Positions 1 through 12,437 of a stretch of DNA of 64,000 nucleotides are shown here, piece by piece. A model generated the notes under the pieces. That model saw only the letters and a list, made by a program, of their open reading frames with translations, searched no databases and had not been told where the DNA came from. The translations under genes were made by a program, and so were the position numbers. Each line of letters starts with the position of its first letter. The first letter of the stretch is position 1. The DNA lies in the NCBI GenBank assembly GCA_030734395.1, contig JAUZTG010000042.1, positions 2,480,001 through 2,544,000 of the forward strand. The letters are read 5' to 3'. Origin of the DNA: Sarocladium kiliense. Its lineage: Eukaryota > Ascomycota > Sordariomycetes > Hypocreales > Sarocladiaceae.

Positions 1-299
1 TTATGTAGCAATATAATTACTTTGGGTTATTGGATTACAGGTGAGGCACAAGAAATAGGTCAATTTCAACATCGTGTCATCACTAGCTTCTCATAATGAA
101 CACAGCCTCACTAGAGTTCACCCCAGGCAACTTGACCAACAAAGCAGATAAAGAAGAGTGGTATAAGTAGGCTAGTTTGACATGAATAAAACAAGTAAGT
201 GAGGATGAGGAATGACTAGGAAATATCTATGTGTATCTCAACCCTCGAACGCCCGCTTCATCTATGCGAAGTATCGTAGTACACAAAGAACAGATAGTT

Positions 300-3200
300 C
301 TATGCAGCCTCACGGTCCAATGACTGGCCCAATACCATCTCATAGTATACACCCTTCTTTGCCACCAGCCGATCATGCGTGCCAACCTCGACGACCTTGC
401 CGCGTCCAAACACCACGATCTGATCAGCGTCTCTGATAGTGCTGAGCCTGTGCGCAACTGCCACTGTCGTCCTTCCTGCTGCAGCCTTGTCTAGGGCCTC
501 CTTGACGACCTTTTCGGATTCTGTGTCCAAGGCACTAGTGGCCTCGTCGAGGAGAAGCAACCGTGGTTTGCGTATGAGAGCCCTTGCAATGGCGATGCGT
601 TGCCTTTGCCCACCTGAGAGAGACAGCCCCTGGTTACCGCAAGGAGTTTCAAGGCCTTCAGGAAGCGAGGAAATAAAGTCCCAGATGTTTGCCTGCTTAC
701 AAGCCTCAATGATGGCTTGTTCTGTTGGCTCTGAAGCCTCGCTTCCAAGCGCAATGTTTTCTCTTATGGAACCTTGATATAACACCGGCTCCTGCTGTAC
801 GAGGGCGATGTCGCGACGGTGCAAACGCCTGTCTCTTGTCTTGATGTCTTGGTCATCCAAGCGGATCTCGCCAGTAGTCGGGTCGTAGAACCTTTCCAGC
901 ATCGCGATCATGGTAGACTTGCCACAGCCAGATGCGCCGACAAAGGCAATCATCTTGCCAGCGCCAATCTTGACGTCAATCCCGCGGAGAACCTTGAGCT
1001 TCGGGCGCAAGGGATACGCGAATGTCACGTTATCCACATCCAGAGCCGCGCCCTTCTCGCGGGTCATCTCCGAGCTGTCGGAGTCGGACTGTGACGATCC
1101 AGGGACGGAATCTGTCATGATGACTGTTTCGCGAAGCTGGAAGATGTAGTTCAACGCGACGCGTGCTTTAGTGATGGAAGTTGTGAAGGTGAAGAATAGG
1201 GCTGCTGCTTCGCCCGAGAAGATGATGGCCGTGAACACTGTGTAGAACTGCCCGGTAGTATACTCTCCTGTAGACACAAGACGGCCGCCATACCTGCTCT
1301 GGTCAATGGAAAATCTTTCAGTGAGAGTTCGGAGTTCAGGACTTACCAGAAGCCAAGTGCCATGCCCAGAAGAGACACAGACTGGCTGAAAGAGTAGAAG
1401 AGCATCTTGAGCCCGATGCCACCAAGAGCCTGCTTTGCCAGGTTCGAGACGGATGCAGTATACCGCTCAATCACAGCCCTTTCAAGAGCGAGACTCGACA
1501 CCGTACGAATGGCCAAGACGGCCTCGCTCGCTGATCCGCTACTTGCAGCAAATCTCTCTGCAGTGTCCTCATCGAACTTGAACTCCATGCGGACTCGGAT
1601 GTAGCCTGAAGAAACTAGGACTGGTAGAACGGCAAAGACCAGAACGAGGCCAAGCTTCCAGCCATACGCGATAGCAAGGATTGAGCAGGAGAGAATGTTG
1701 ATGATGGTGACGAGGATGAGACAGAGGTTGATGGAGACCAGCTCCTGCAGGCTTGTAGGCTCAGTTGAAAGGCGAGAAACGAGAGCCCCTGTTCCATTTC
1801 GGGGCTCATCGAAGAAGCGCATGTCTTGCCGCAGGGTATTGTTAAAGATCTCGGCACGGTAAAACCTGACAACATGCTACACATCCCAAGTCAGTCCACA
1901 TGTTGCAGTCATGAAGTACAATCGGGTGCTAACCTGTCCGGTAATATTCGCAGCCCATCCTGTGGCAAAATAGGCGAAGAAATTGCCGATAGCGACAATA
2001 AAGAACATGAGGGCGTAGAAGTTATTCTTCTTCACGTCCATAGTCTCATATGCCTCCATTGTCCTTGCGAATAGCACCGCCAGCGCAGGGAACGTGCCGC
2101 CTGCAGTGCAGAGTAAGCGCAGTTCTTCTACGGTTTCCGGTGAAAAGTGTGCCAAACTCACCGCCAATTATGGAGAAGATTGTGATGCTCAGAAGGTGCT
2201 TCCAGAGACGAGGCTGCTCCATGAACATTTTATACATCCCTGGAAGCAGTCCCATAGTCTTCTCCTTCGAGCGTTTGGACTCTGCACCACCATGTGCACC
2301 GCTTGCTGAGGCCTGAGTAAGGACTTGGTCGAGGTCCACAGGACCATCTTCCTTATGTGCGCCCTCGTCATCTTCTTCTGTGTCGGAATCATGGCCATGA
2401 CCATTGCCCTTGCCGAGATCCTGCGTCTTGACAAGTCTAGCGTACGCACCACCAAGCTTCACGAGCTCTGCGTGGGTCCCCTGCTCAACGACTTGACCCT
2501 TGGCCATGACGACAATATTGTCGACATCACGGATGGTAGAAAGTCTATGGGCGATGATAATCATCGTGCGGCCTTGGGCGACGTTGTTGAGTGCTTTCTG
2601 GACGATCTTCTCAGCGTTGGGATCAAGAGCGCTCGTGGCTTCGTCCAGCAGCAGGACCCGAGGATTGGAAATGATGCTGCGGGCAATGACAATTCGCTGC
2701 TTTTGACCTCCTGAGAGGGACGCGCCACGCTCTCCGATCCATGTTTCGTAGCCCTGGTCAAGTCAGCGATAGTAAGAGGACTTCGCTTTGTTCACACTTA
2801 CATTAGGAAGCTCTTCGATAAAGTCGTGGGCATATGCTGATTTGCAAGCATCCGTGACAAGTCGTCTCTTCTCCTCGTCTGGTAACCCAGCCATTTCTGT
2901 ACCAGTGAGACCATCGACAATGTTTTGATAGATCGTGCCGCTAAACAGAGTTGGCTCCTGCTGAACCAGACGGATCCTGGTGCGAAGCCACTGCAGATTG
3001 AGATCCTGCACCCGACGCCCGTCGAGGGTGATCTCTCCCTGTGCAGTGTACCAACGTTCCAGAAGTCCAAATATGGTGCTCTTGCCTGAGCCACTCGCCC
3101 CAACCAACGCCGTTTGCTTGTTCGCTGGGATATCCAAGTCGAGCCCATGAAGCACATCGACGTCGGGACGGGTGGGATAGGCGAAGCGAACGCCACGCAA

Positions 3201-4641
3201 CTTGATGTCGCCTTCGAAATCAGGGATAGTCTGGCCTTCAGTAGAGAGTGAGTCGATCTGTGACTTGCGGTCAATGATAGCGAAGAGCTCGCCAGCTGCT
3301 CCGGTGGCTTTAGAAATGGCAATACTTTGGGGAGCAAGCTGTGTAAGAGCCTGAGCAGCGACTAGAATGGCGAAGATAACACTAGGCTTGTTAGAGACCG
3401 CGCTCTCTGGGGTTAAAGATGTGTGCACTCACGTCACCACGACGCCTGGATCCTGGATCTCGCCACTGGCATACATCCTCATGCCCTGCCAGAAGGCAAG
3501 TCCGTAGCCAGAGAAGATCACGAAGTACTCAAAAGAGAACAGAAGGGCGTAGAGCAGGCTCTTCTTAGCTCCAATCTTTGCCGACTCATCCAACATAGCG
3601 TTGTACCTCTTCGTCAGTCTGGGAAACGCCCAGAAAGCATGTGCCGTGCGAATCGTCGCAAAAGCTTCTTCGGCCAACGAGCCACTCCTGCTGGTGATCT
3701 TGAAGATCTTGGTTTCGATAATTGCGTCGATGATGAAGGCAACCATGTTCACTCCGAGATTGACGGGTACGACGGCCAGAACGATGAAGGTGAGCTTCCA
3801 TTGGACGGCGAAAGCAACAACGAAGGCTGAAACAAACATGGAGATTGCTTGAATGCTGGTGCCGAACTTCTCGGAGATGCCAATGCTGATGAGATTGCCA
3901 TTGGTGGTGATCTGGCCGGAGATGGAGGATGAAGGCGCATCGAAGTAGGAGATTTCCTGGCGAAGGATCTGCCGAACGAAGTCGATCCGAAGCTTCTTGG
4001 TCGTTCGAATTGCCGTGATGGAAATGAGAACCTGCCAGACTTTAGCAAGACTGTGAGCATTATGTCGACTTAAATGGGGTTTCTCACAGTCCAGATGTAT
4101 GTTGTGACAAATTTGCCAATGAAGAGGTAGACGAAGATCAAGCTGCCCCGGGTCAGATTCTTTCGCAATTGCTCAAACATACTCAGCCATGTTTTTGCTC
4201 ACCTATAATGGGCTACCTCTCTTCGATATCCAGCTGGCGAGAGTTCCCCGGTCGCAAAGCCTTTGAAGACATTGACAAACTTGCCGAAGATGAGGTCCAT
4301 CAGCGGCAGGGCCGTACCAGAGGCAATCATGCAGATGAATGCCACAATATTCATCGCCCATCCTTTCCTGTCATTGTACGTGAAGACGCGCTGTCCGCCC
4401 AGTCAGTTTGGCGTCTCTCTTTGCTTGGGTTTCGATAGTCGGTGCAACTGACCAGGAAGTACTTAAATCCACCTTCGCTCCTCTTTTTCTCCTCTTCATC
4501 CTCTTTGGTTCCATTTCCCTGGACCCCTTTCTTCTCAGCGGCATCGTCGCTCTGCACGGCGACGTGGGCATCGCCAGCGGTAATTGTCGTCATCGATGCC
4601 CTCAGCCCATCGTCCTGCACCGCACCTTGCTGAACCGCCAT
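300..4641 (-). CDS. ABC-B full transporter (multidrug/Ste6-like, MDR type)
   Basis: ATP-driven exporter of the P-glycoprotein/MDR family with TMD-NBD-TMD-NBD order, expected in the plasma membrane. I splice nine exons on the minus strand: 4641-4453, 4390-4203, 4142-4088, 4031-3433, 3381-2802, 2753-2162, 2100-1934, 1876-1347 and 1293-300. They sum to 1,297 aa, normal for the family, and every junction is GT-AG and keeps frame. NBD1 (exons 5-6) shows Walker A GASGSGKST, signature LSGGQ, Walker B LLLDEATSAL and an IAHRLST switch. NBD2 (exon 9) shows GASGCGKST, LSGGQRQR, LLLDEATSAL and VAHRLST, so both ATP sites look intact. An acidic linker (SDTEEDDEG) separates the halves. The ATG at 4641 is used because upstream in-frame codons lack ATG. 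It is divergent from the Zn2Cys6 regulator at 6198. Substrate unknown; a-factor-like pheromone or toxin export are both possible. Confidence 0.93.
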
Positions 4642-6197
4642 GGCCCCTTGGACCAAGAGCTAAAGTTGGACTTCTCTGCTGCAGGGCGGTCGCTGTGCCA
4701 CACGCCCAGATCTGGGCTTGCTTACTTGTGCTGGAGGCGTTGGCAAACGATGCAGCCTATTGCAGCCTGTTGTTCGCACGGAACGTGATTTGTGGGTGTA
4801 CGAGCGCGCAGATCTCGCTTCCAAGCGAAAGTCGGGTTTGGTGTCGTGTCTAACTGAGCGAACTTTGCAGCAAACGACACTCCTGAGGAGGTTTTGAGCG
4901 TGCCAGGTTCGGGTTGTTCTTGTAGGTTGTACCAATTAATGTCGCAAGTCGAGGTGTTGCAATAAGTTTGCGTGTCGGCGGATGAATACATATAAACCCG
5001 GCGCATCGCAAGATGGCATCGAAGGCCCCCAAAATATGAAAGACAAGGCCCAGCCAGAGATGATTAATGGAGGCAAAGTCGCAGTTGGTGTCCGCAAATC
5101 AAGGGACCCGCGGGGCACCGGGAAGCGAGCGACGGGGGACATAGGCTGTGTGAACAAGGAATAGGCACGTTGAAATAAGCTATCCGAGAAGAAGACTCCA
5201 TCGGTCTGTTGTTGGCCCGGGATGTGTTGACGGGCGGACCTTATTATTAAGGCTGTAAGGCGAGGATGGCAATGGCTGAGGGCTGTTCCCGTTCACTTGT
5301 ATGTGTAATTACTGTGTGATCAAGTATAGTTGCTCTTCAATTTGTATTCTTCTCTACACGCTTCCGTGCTGTCAACACGACCGCTATTCAATCCTCCCAG
5401 TTGCTCTCCGTGCTCCTGTCGCACTCGCACCGTTAGAGAAATCCATCGCAAAAGCTTCAACTTTCACGAGACTACTCTGCCGATTGAGTCATCTCCGCCA
5501 ATGTCTTGGCTATACCAAACTCGTCGAGCTGACGGAGACTCTGCAATGGGCTGCTTGAGATTACGAACTATCCCAGCGTTTAACTCTCACAATACGAATA
5601 AGACCTGCCAAACCTAAGAAACTGGGCCCCATGTCCGCTCCCTGCGGCGGAGTGCAGCTAAGCAACGCCGCAGCGCGGGTCTGCGTCACTCGTTCGGCCG
5701 TCCGCGGATCCCGCGGGGCCCGAGGGTCAAGTATAATCCTCCCTCTCAGCCAGTCCCGCCCAATGCCTAACCAGTCCTCTTACACGTAATTTGTTCTGGA
5801 AATTGACTGAGGGTGATCAGTACTGCGGATACACACACTGTCCAGGCCTTGTCGTTGTCCCCATTCCGGACGCCGCCGTCGCAGAACTATCACCGTCCCG
5901 GATCCGACGGAGGAGGAAAGACACAACCCTCCGTTGTATCTTGACTCGAAGAAGACTCACAGTCCACTCCCTGGCCACGAGTCTGAGCCTTCCTTGCCTA
6001 GCCTGGCATTATTGCAAGGCTGACTCAAGCGGAGGGTTTGACAATCGGCAGGAGGAGTCCCACGGGGGGAGTTGGAGAAGATATACGTTCCCTACTCGGC
6101 CTTTCGGACACTGTCACGGTTGCCGAAGAGTTGCTAGGAAGGCGGGCACCTGGAATTCACACTCTCACAAGCTGTCTATTTTACGCAATTACCCGCC
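4642..6197. promoter_or_regulatory. Divergent promoter region of ABC transporter and Zn2Cys6 regulator
   Basis: This 1.56-kb interval between two divergent starts holds no supported gene; its open frames are short and lack family resemblance. It carries three CCGCGG palindromes (5108-5113, 5702-5707, 5711-5716), and the middle one lies inside a perfect TCCGCGGA. Everted or inverted CGG triplets are the usual target shape of Zn2Cys6 dimers, so regulation of either neighbour through these sites is a reasonable inference. Confidence 0.55.
5701..5716. promoter_or_regulatory. PDRE-like everted CGG palindromes (TCCGCGGA)
   Basis: TCCGCGGA at 5701-5708 is identical to the pleiotropic drug response element bound by yeast Pdr1/Pdr3. 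A second CCGCGG follows at 5711-5716. The site is about 1.06 kb from the ABC start and 0.49 kb from the regulator start. Identity to the element is seen directly; binding by the adjacent regulator is inferred. Confidence 0.4.
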
Positions 6198-9076
6198 ATG
6201 AGCGCCACTGCTCCCTCAGCTGTAGACGACCCATCACGTCGAGCGGTATGAAACACCCACAGAACCCAGAGCCCTTGTCCCATTCATGGCCCTTGTCCTA
6301 GAAGAGCGTGTCTCCCAAAACTGAAGCCAGTCAGGGCTAACAAAACGTCTGGATACTTTAGTGCGATCAATGTCGGACACGCAAGGTATGTAGCCACCCA
6401 TTTGCCTGTACCTTCTGGCACCCTCCGCATGGCGCCTCGGCCCGCAAGAGGAATACAACTCCGAGGCCCATGCACGAGACTACTGGCTGCCCTGGACTTG
6501 GGCTTCTCTTGCATAACAACAGACGCTGAGTGTTTGTTTCCATAGATCCGATGCGACAAGGATTGGCCATGCTCCAATTGTCGTATCGCCAAACGTACAT
6601 GTACATCCACAGGTGCTGGCCAAAGGCCTAAAGAGGCTCGCCAACGGGTCCTTATTTCTTCTCAATAGTATGTGCCACCTCCATTCCCTTGCATTGGTCT
6701 GTTGACAGGGGACCAGCCAGTCCCCAGGTTCGTGTGACTATCTCTGGGCTGCATCTCCAATATGTGGCGCCTCAAGCCTCGGCATTGTACCCGCGGAACC
6801 CTTGTCACTAACATAATGGTCTCGTGTTTAGTGAAAGGAAGATCGACCAGATAGAGTCCCGTCTCGGCAGCATCGAGGGCCTGCTTCGTGGGTTGACGCT
6901 CCAATCAGGCAGTACCTCAGGACAAGAAACCTTCACAACCAAGGCGAGCCTCGACACGCCCCAATCTAGCAACAGCGGGCCTGGAGTCACCTCCACGGCA
7001 GATTATGAAAGCAGTGACCATGACTCCGAGTATGGCGGTGACACAGGACTGCACTCGCAGGCCAACTTCGCCAGCGAGTTTCTGGAGAATGCAGTGGAGC
7101 GGACGTCTTTGAGCGAGGTCAACCCCAAGATGAGTGAGGCACTCAATACACTACGGCAGCTCGTTCAATTAGGCAATCAACGCTCTATTAGCCATGGACC
7201 ACGGTTCCCGTTACAACGGCCAGTGCCTCCAGGTGGAGTGACGAAGCTGTCTCTACCATCTCAAGTCATCGTGACATCGTTGCTGAAAGAGAACAAGGGT
7301 GAGTCTTCGCACCCCAGGGTTAAAATGCATCGCTCCCTCTGCGTTCGCATTGACTCACTGATTTCTGGTGCATAGGCTCTCCTCTGGGTCTGTACAATGT
7401 CATATGTGCATTGGCAGACGTCCAAGATTTTCAGGGCATGGTCCGTGACGTCTACTTCCCCACAGAAGAGTTCTCCGAAGCCACGTTCACGATTGTCAAC
7501 GCCGGCTTGTATATGCTCTTCGTCGAGGTCCTCGCCTATGGTTCAAATGTGGCATCGAAACCTGAGCTTGAGACGTGTCTACAGATATGCAGGGCGAACC
7601 TCGAGACTTGCTTGCTCCATATGCCTTTGTTCTTGTCGACAAAGACGGAGAACGTGCAGGCTTTATACCTTGGGGTAAGTCTGTGCTGCCCTTCCTGGTT
7701 GATCGTTATCAACAAGGACTTCATGTTGGAACTCTATGACTAACCTCTTTCAACCAGGCGTTGTACGCTGTCGACGTCTGTCGCCCATCTGTAGCATGGC
7801 AGCTCGTCTCCATGGCCGCCCAACTTTGCCAAACAGGAGGCTATCATCGTGCCGAGTGCCTCCGAACCGACGACCCGAAAGTGGCCCGTACCAAGACTTT
7901 GGTCTTCTGGCAGGTCTATACTCTGGACAAAAGCTTGAGTCTGCGCCTTGGTCGAGCTGGTACCATTGCAGATTACGACATTAGCATTCCGAGAGTTTAC
8001 AACCTTCACGGGCTGATTCCGCAGGGACACAATGCAGATTATGCGGGCCTATGGCTTAAGATTGCGGAGGTTCAAGGACGTATATATGAGCAACTGTATG
8101 GTTTCTGCCTTCAACCCCTTCACTAATTGTTTCCTCGCCGTTTACTGACAACCGCACAGATACAGTCCCTCTGCTCTCAAAAGTCCAGGCGAAGAGCTTG
8201 TCCGTCGAGCCAAACAATTGGCAGCCGAATGTCAAGTGATGGAAAACGAGGCCAAGGTGACGAGGGAATACACGAACGAATTCTTCAAAGTCTCATCGAG
8301 GTCAGAGCTGCTGGAGCTGTTCATAAAGGGTGACGAGCTCCAGTTCCTGGCAACCTGGTGCCTCGTGCAGAGGGTAATCCCAGCACCAGAGGGCTCGGTC
8401 TCTCGCTTCAACGAAGACTGTCTGGCTACGGCGAGAAAGGCCATGGCACTACACCAGGCTTGCATCCGACTGTTCCAGCTCGGAAACCATGTGCAAAGCA
8501 TCTACATCCATTGGTGAGCCTCTGCGTGAAGTAACCCGAAGCCAGCGACAGCACTGACCCTTTTTTAGGAATTTGATGCTGACGCCCTTCGCTCCCTTCT
8601 TCATCCTCTTCTGTTATGTCATCGAGACCTCCTCTGCGGAAGACTTGGCCATCTTGCAGACTTTCACCGCGACCCTCGACTTAGCTAGTGAAGCATCCGA
8701 GGCAAGTCGGAAATTCGCAACCTTGTGCAGGGTCATGTGCGAGGTCCTCACCCTCTATGTGGAGGCCAAGTCGCAGCAGCACGAAGACCAAACTATGCGC
8801 CCAATTGGTGACGAGTTCGAGATGTACCTTAGCCAGCTGGGATTCATGCCAACTATGCCCAACGCAGATCCAGGCAGTGCTCCGATGGGCAATCCTCCTG
8901 GTCAAGTGCCAGCATCGCAGCAGCCGGCACTGGTGAGTGACTGGTACTCAGGAAGTATGAACATGATGGGCCTTGTAGAAGAGGACCTGTCCGGTATGGG
9001 TATGGGCTTCTCAATGCCCATGGGTGGTGGCGGCAACATGGGCGGCATGGGCGGCTCAGGAATGGGAATGCAGTAA
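6198..9076 (+). CDS. Zn2Cys6 transcription factor with Fungal_trans-like middle region
   Basis: Predicted nuclear DNA-binding regulator of 719 aa. I splice eight exons: 6198-6245, 6362-6385, 6546-6667, 6832-7298, 7376-7674, 7758-8095, 8160-8513 and 8569-9076, all in phase. The zinc cluster is built across exons 2-3 (residues 17-43) with exact C-x2-C-x6-C-x5-C-x2-C-x6-C spacing (CDQCRTRK, then CDKDWPCSNC). A short coiled coil (ERKIDQIESRLGSIEGLL) follows, as expected for dimerisation. A Ser/Asp-rich linker and a long helical region (around ALYAVDVCRPSVAWQLVSMA) resemble the fungal-specific TF domain. The C-terminus is Met/Gly-rich. Tiny first exons interrupting the zinc cluster are common in this family. 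Target genes are unknown; the divergent ABC transporter is the obvious candidate. It converges with the C2H2 gene 82 bp downstream. Confidence 0.88.
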
Positions 9077-9158
9077 TGATTTGCCCCCAAAAGCTCCCTC
9101 AGGTTATAGACAGGCGAGGCGTTCCGGATATGATCAGAATAGACCTGACCTCTTCGAA

Positions 9159-9734
9159 TCATTCGGTTGGGTATCTCGGATCGTAAACTTCGTAGCCCTC
9201 ATCATCTGTGTCGCTTTCTTCCGCAACGAGGCTCTTTGTCAGGGACGGTTTTGTTGAAGACGAATCGCTGGCTGCTGGTTTGGACGCAGGACCTGAGGAG
9301 TTGGCAGTAGCCGGCGCTGCTCCTTGAACGGGTGCAAATGCGCTCTTGAAGCCACTTTTCTTGAATCCTCCTTTCTTGAAGCCACCCGTCGTCGCGGACG
9401 AGCTACTTTGTTGCTGTTCCTGTCCAGGGATCTTCATGCTGATAATGCCATCGGCTTTGGCTTCAGCTTTTCTGGCGCGGGCGCCTGCGTTCGGGTCGCG
9501 AACCATGGCTTTCATGTCCTTCAGACGCTGCTTGTGGCTGTGGTCATAGCTGCTAAGATGCGCTTCATAGTCGTTCATGCGGGAGTAGCCCTTGGAGCAG
9601 AGCTCGCAGTAGAAGGACTTTTGGGCTTCGCGCGCCGACGACGTCTGCGCCGCGGGAAGAGTTTGATGTCTCTACAATATGTCAGCATGAGCTCGTATGA
9701 TGGCACCGTCTCCTGGCAGCCTTACAGGTGGCAT
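9159..9734 (-). CDS. Small C2H2 zinc finger protein (GPATCH8/U1-type finger)
   Basis: Predicted 173-aa protein from exon 1 (9734-9726, only three codons, MPP) and exon 2 (9671-9159). The junction is a GTAAG donor with a TAG acceptor and a 54-bp intron. One C2H2 finger lies near the N-terminus (FYCELCSKGYSRMNDYEAHL, then SYDHSHKQRLKDMK), followed by basic Lys/Arg-Ala stretches and GFKKGGFKK repeats. It ends in a low-complexity Ser/Pro tail and an acidic ESDTDDEG segment. The finger with its YDHxHxQRLK helix resembles those of GPATCH8-like and other RNA-associated proteins, so a nuclear RNA-related role is possible but not shown. The micro-exon is the weakest part of the model. Confidence 0.72.
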
Positions 9735-10223
9735 CTTGAAAGGTCTGATCGCCTTGTGGCGGGAAAGATGAGGATCGAGGGACGTTGACAGTGTGGAGTT
9801 GCAATGCAGGTAGTTGGCTTCGGCACAGCTCCTAGCTCCCTAACTGACGAGACACCATCACGTGATGAATTTGCAGCAACACCTTGACAAGCGCGATTTG
9901 GACCGTGAACAAGTCCTCGGAGAGGGAGGCATGGTACCTCAACGTCTTCTTCAGAGTTTCTGTGTTGTGTTCACCCTGTCGATGGGTTACAGTTACAGAA
10001 GGTTGAGAATGACGGTAACGTGGGGTTTGCGACAGGCGTACGGTGCTCGTCACATTGACAGCAAAGGCTTTTGAAACCCGTTGTTTATTGCAATTACTCG
10101 ATACTAAAATCAATGGTCTAGAAATGCGTCCATGTGTAGTCTATGCTAATTCCCAATCCAAAAGTCTGCCTGTGTTCAAGGAGAAATGGTGCGCACTTCA
10201 GGTAGCCCGCGATATGGTATGGA
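9735..10223. other. Intergenic, no gene seen
   Basis: This 489-bp interval lies between the C2H2 gene start and the 3' end of the alpha/beta hydrolase gene. Frames here are short and give no recognisable domain. It probably holds the C2H2 promoter and the hydrolase 3' UTR. Confidence 0.6.
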
Positions 10224-11432
10224 CTATAGGCCGTGCTTCTTCAGAAAGTCGAACGACAGCTGGAATCCCGCGGTCGCATTGTTGTGTAGTGGCAGCGCAT
10301 GTCCCGTGTTGGGGTGAATCACAAGGTCGATGTCCGTGGCATTGGGATACGATTTGTAAAGTTCGTCCTTGTTGATGATGTCTTTGCAGTCTCCACGGCA
10401 GACATAAAAGTCGAACTCTGGCAGTAAGAACTGTACAGGGGCAACGAAAGACTCTCCAGGTCGTGCCAGGATGTTGTAGGCTGAGGCGAATTCACCAATG
10501 GGCACAGGCTGTTTGAGAGAGACGCCATAGTCGAGCAGCTCTGGCGTAAATGCCGTCTTCGGATCCCCAGCGAAGAAGATGTTCTGAATGCCGGACCTTT
10601 GCGCCACGACATATCCACTGGAACGGTCGAAAGGAGGATTGCCCGTAGCTGCGTATTCGACGGCAAATGCAACCGAGCCAGCGGAACCGAGGAACTTAGT
10701 GTAAACATAGCCTGTGATGATCGCGCCGTCGGTGAGCTTGCCATAAGTCGCAATGAAAGCCGAGGTCAGGACAGATCCAAAGCTGTGACCGACGTGCACG
10801 ACTTTGTCCGGCTTTCCAAGCTTCTTGAACGGGCGGCTGTGAGGCTCGGCTTGCTCTGCAAAGTCATATAGACGACCATCGCGGGCCATCAAGGTCAGCT
10901 GCCGAAGAATCTCCAGTTCCAGAGGTGCTTGAACGACATTATATGCGTCAGGGTGATCAGATTGACCAACCCCAAGGCGATCGTAAGTCAGGATAGAGTA
11001 TCCTGCCTTCAGAGCTGCCTCAACGTAGGAGTGATCTTCAGGCTTGTACTCCGAATCCCAGTAGCGGGAGTCGTAATGCACGCCATGTGTAGCAATTTGC
11101 AAAGTATCTTGGCGTCTAGAGCACTTGGGAATACACAACTGTGCATGGATGTTCCAGGTGCCAGAGATTGTCGTGTCTTTGATAATGTTCGAAGCATCGT
11201 GGGGTGTTGTTCTCGTGGCGTCATAAATAGCCCAAGCTCCCGCCTCAATATCATTGTCAACTCGAGGAAGGTCGTAAACAGCGCCTGGAACAGTAGCACT
11301 TATTGGGATATTCAACTCTTTGCAGTTTCCGTTGATGTGGTGGCGTTGATGCCCCTGGTGTAGGTCGATTGATGCTGCTGAGACGGAAACCGTCAACAGC
11401 AGAAGAGCTTTGGCAGACAGTCGAATAGCCAT
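10224..11432 (-). CDS. Secreted alpha/beta hydrolase
   Basis: Single-exon 402-aa protein beginning with a signal peptide (MAIRLSAKALLLLTVSVSAA) and therefore probably secreted. The nucleophile elbow GHSFG places the catalytic Ser at residue 217. A C-terminal HPNTGHALPLH supplies the likely catalytic His, and an Asp in the DFYVCRGDC region could complete the triad. A YDRLGVGQSDHPD segment precedes the elbow as in esterase/lipase-like hydrolases. Paired Cys residues (CIPKC, CRGDC) suggest disulfides. The substrate cannot be deduced: ester hydrolysis is the default guess. A TATAAATA box lies 107-114 bp upstream of the ATG. Confidence 0.88.
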   Translation of the reverse strand: MAIRLSAKALLLLTVSVSAASIDLHQGHQRHHINGNCKELNIPISATVPGAVYDLPRVDNDIEAGAWAIYDATRTTPHDASNIIKDTTISGTWNIHAQLCIPKCSRRQDTLQIATHGVHYDSRYWDSEYKPEDHSYVEAALKAGYSILTYDRLGVGQSDHPDAYNVVQAPLELEILRQLTLMARDGRLYDFAEQAEPHSRPFKKLGKPDKVVHVGHSFGSVLTSAFIATYGKLTDGAIITGYVYTKFLGSAGSVAFAVEYAATGNPPFDRSSGYVVAQRSGIQNIFFAGDPKTAFTPELLDYGVSLKQPVPIGEFASAYNILARPGESFVAPVQFLLPEFDFYVCRGDCKDIINKDELYKSYPNATDIDLVIHPNTGHALPLHNNATAGFQLSFDFLKKHGL

Positions 11433-12437
11433 TGTTGAGCTTGAGGAAGAGTAAATGGAGAGGCGCTTGAAGATAACTCAGTTGAGCAGGCGATATGCTA
11501 TTCTTACCTCAACTCCATCATGTCCACGGCACGAGACGTATTTATAAGAAGGCAGCCACATATACAGCCTTAACCTTCTGGTTTGATTGGATTGTGACTT
11601 ACGCTCGTACATAGGTACACCTCGAAGATCTCAATCGCCCCAATACGCTGAAGTTTACACCGCGCCAAGGGCAATACGCTGGTAATACGCCACTGGTGGA
11701 AATTTGGCTCGCCCACCTCTTCCCTTGCAATTTCACTGCGCGATCGGAATGTTGTTTTCACCTTTCACACAGGCTACACAAGCCGTGGCTGTGCTACATC
11801 AGTCTGTTCTTGTCTATTAAGCGCACCCGACGTCAGCAGATCCAGAGCGTATTACGTACATCCTGCTGGTGAAGCTGAACATCTGCCCAGCATCTTGAAG
11901 TGTTTGTGCTTGCACTCTTGCCGGGGCTTTCCCCCTAGAGATTCTTCGCCATAATAGAGCTTGAGATCATTTGCTTGTTGTTTCTCATCGTCTGGATTCG
12001 ATCTATGTGTGCTTCAAACAAGTAGGAACCGTCACTGTGCCAGCGGTGACCGTTGTCTTTACGGCTACCCTACATCTTGAGATAGAGCACTGCTTAATCA
12101 ACGCCTGTCACTATGGTAGCTCTTGGAAATATACCCATTCCCAGTTCTGTATATGTATCAATTAGAATCCTCCTCAAATTGGTAGGCCCTGGTATCCCTA
12201 GACGCCTGTCTGCCTATGGAGTGATGAATCGTGGCATGGCCAGTTGTCCACGTCGAAGGATCAAGCTGGGAAGCCCACATCATGAAGTGGCGTGTTTCAC
12301 TCTGACAAGGTGTTGCAGGAACGGGTGCGGTGAACAACAGAATATCTCTATATTATGTTCAAAAGCGCTACAGATCTAAATCCACCGAATTTTGACAGGT
12401 CAACAATGACTCAGTCAACGCCGTTTTCAGCTGTATC
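11433..12437. other. Intergenic region upstream of hydrolase and downstream of zuotin
   Basis: About 1 kb with no supported gene. It contains the hydrolase promoter with its TATA box and the 3' side of the zuotin gene. Short open frames show no coding character that I can recognise. Confidence 0.6.
11539..11546 (-). promoter_or_regulatory. TATA box of the alpha/beta hydrolase gene
   Basis: TATAAATA on the minus strand, 107-114 bp upstream of the ATG at 11432, a typical distance for inducible fungal genes. Confidence 0.55.
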
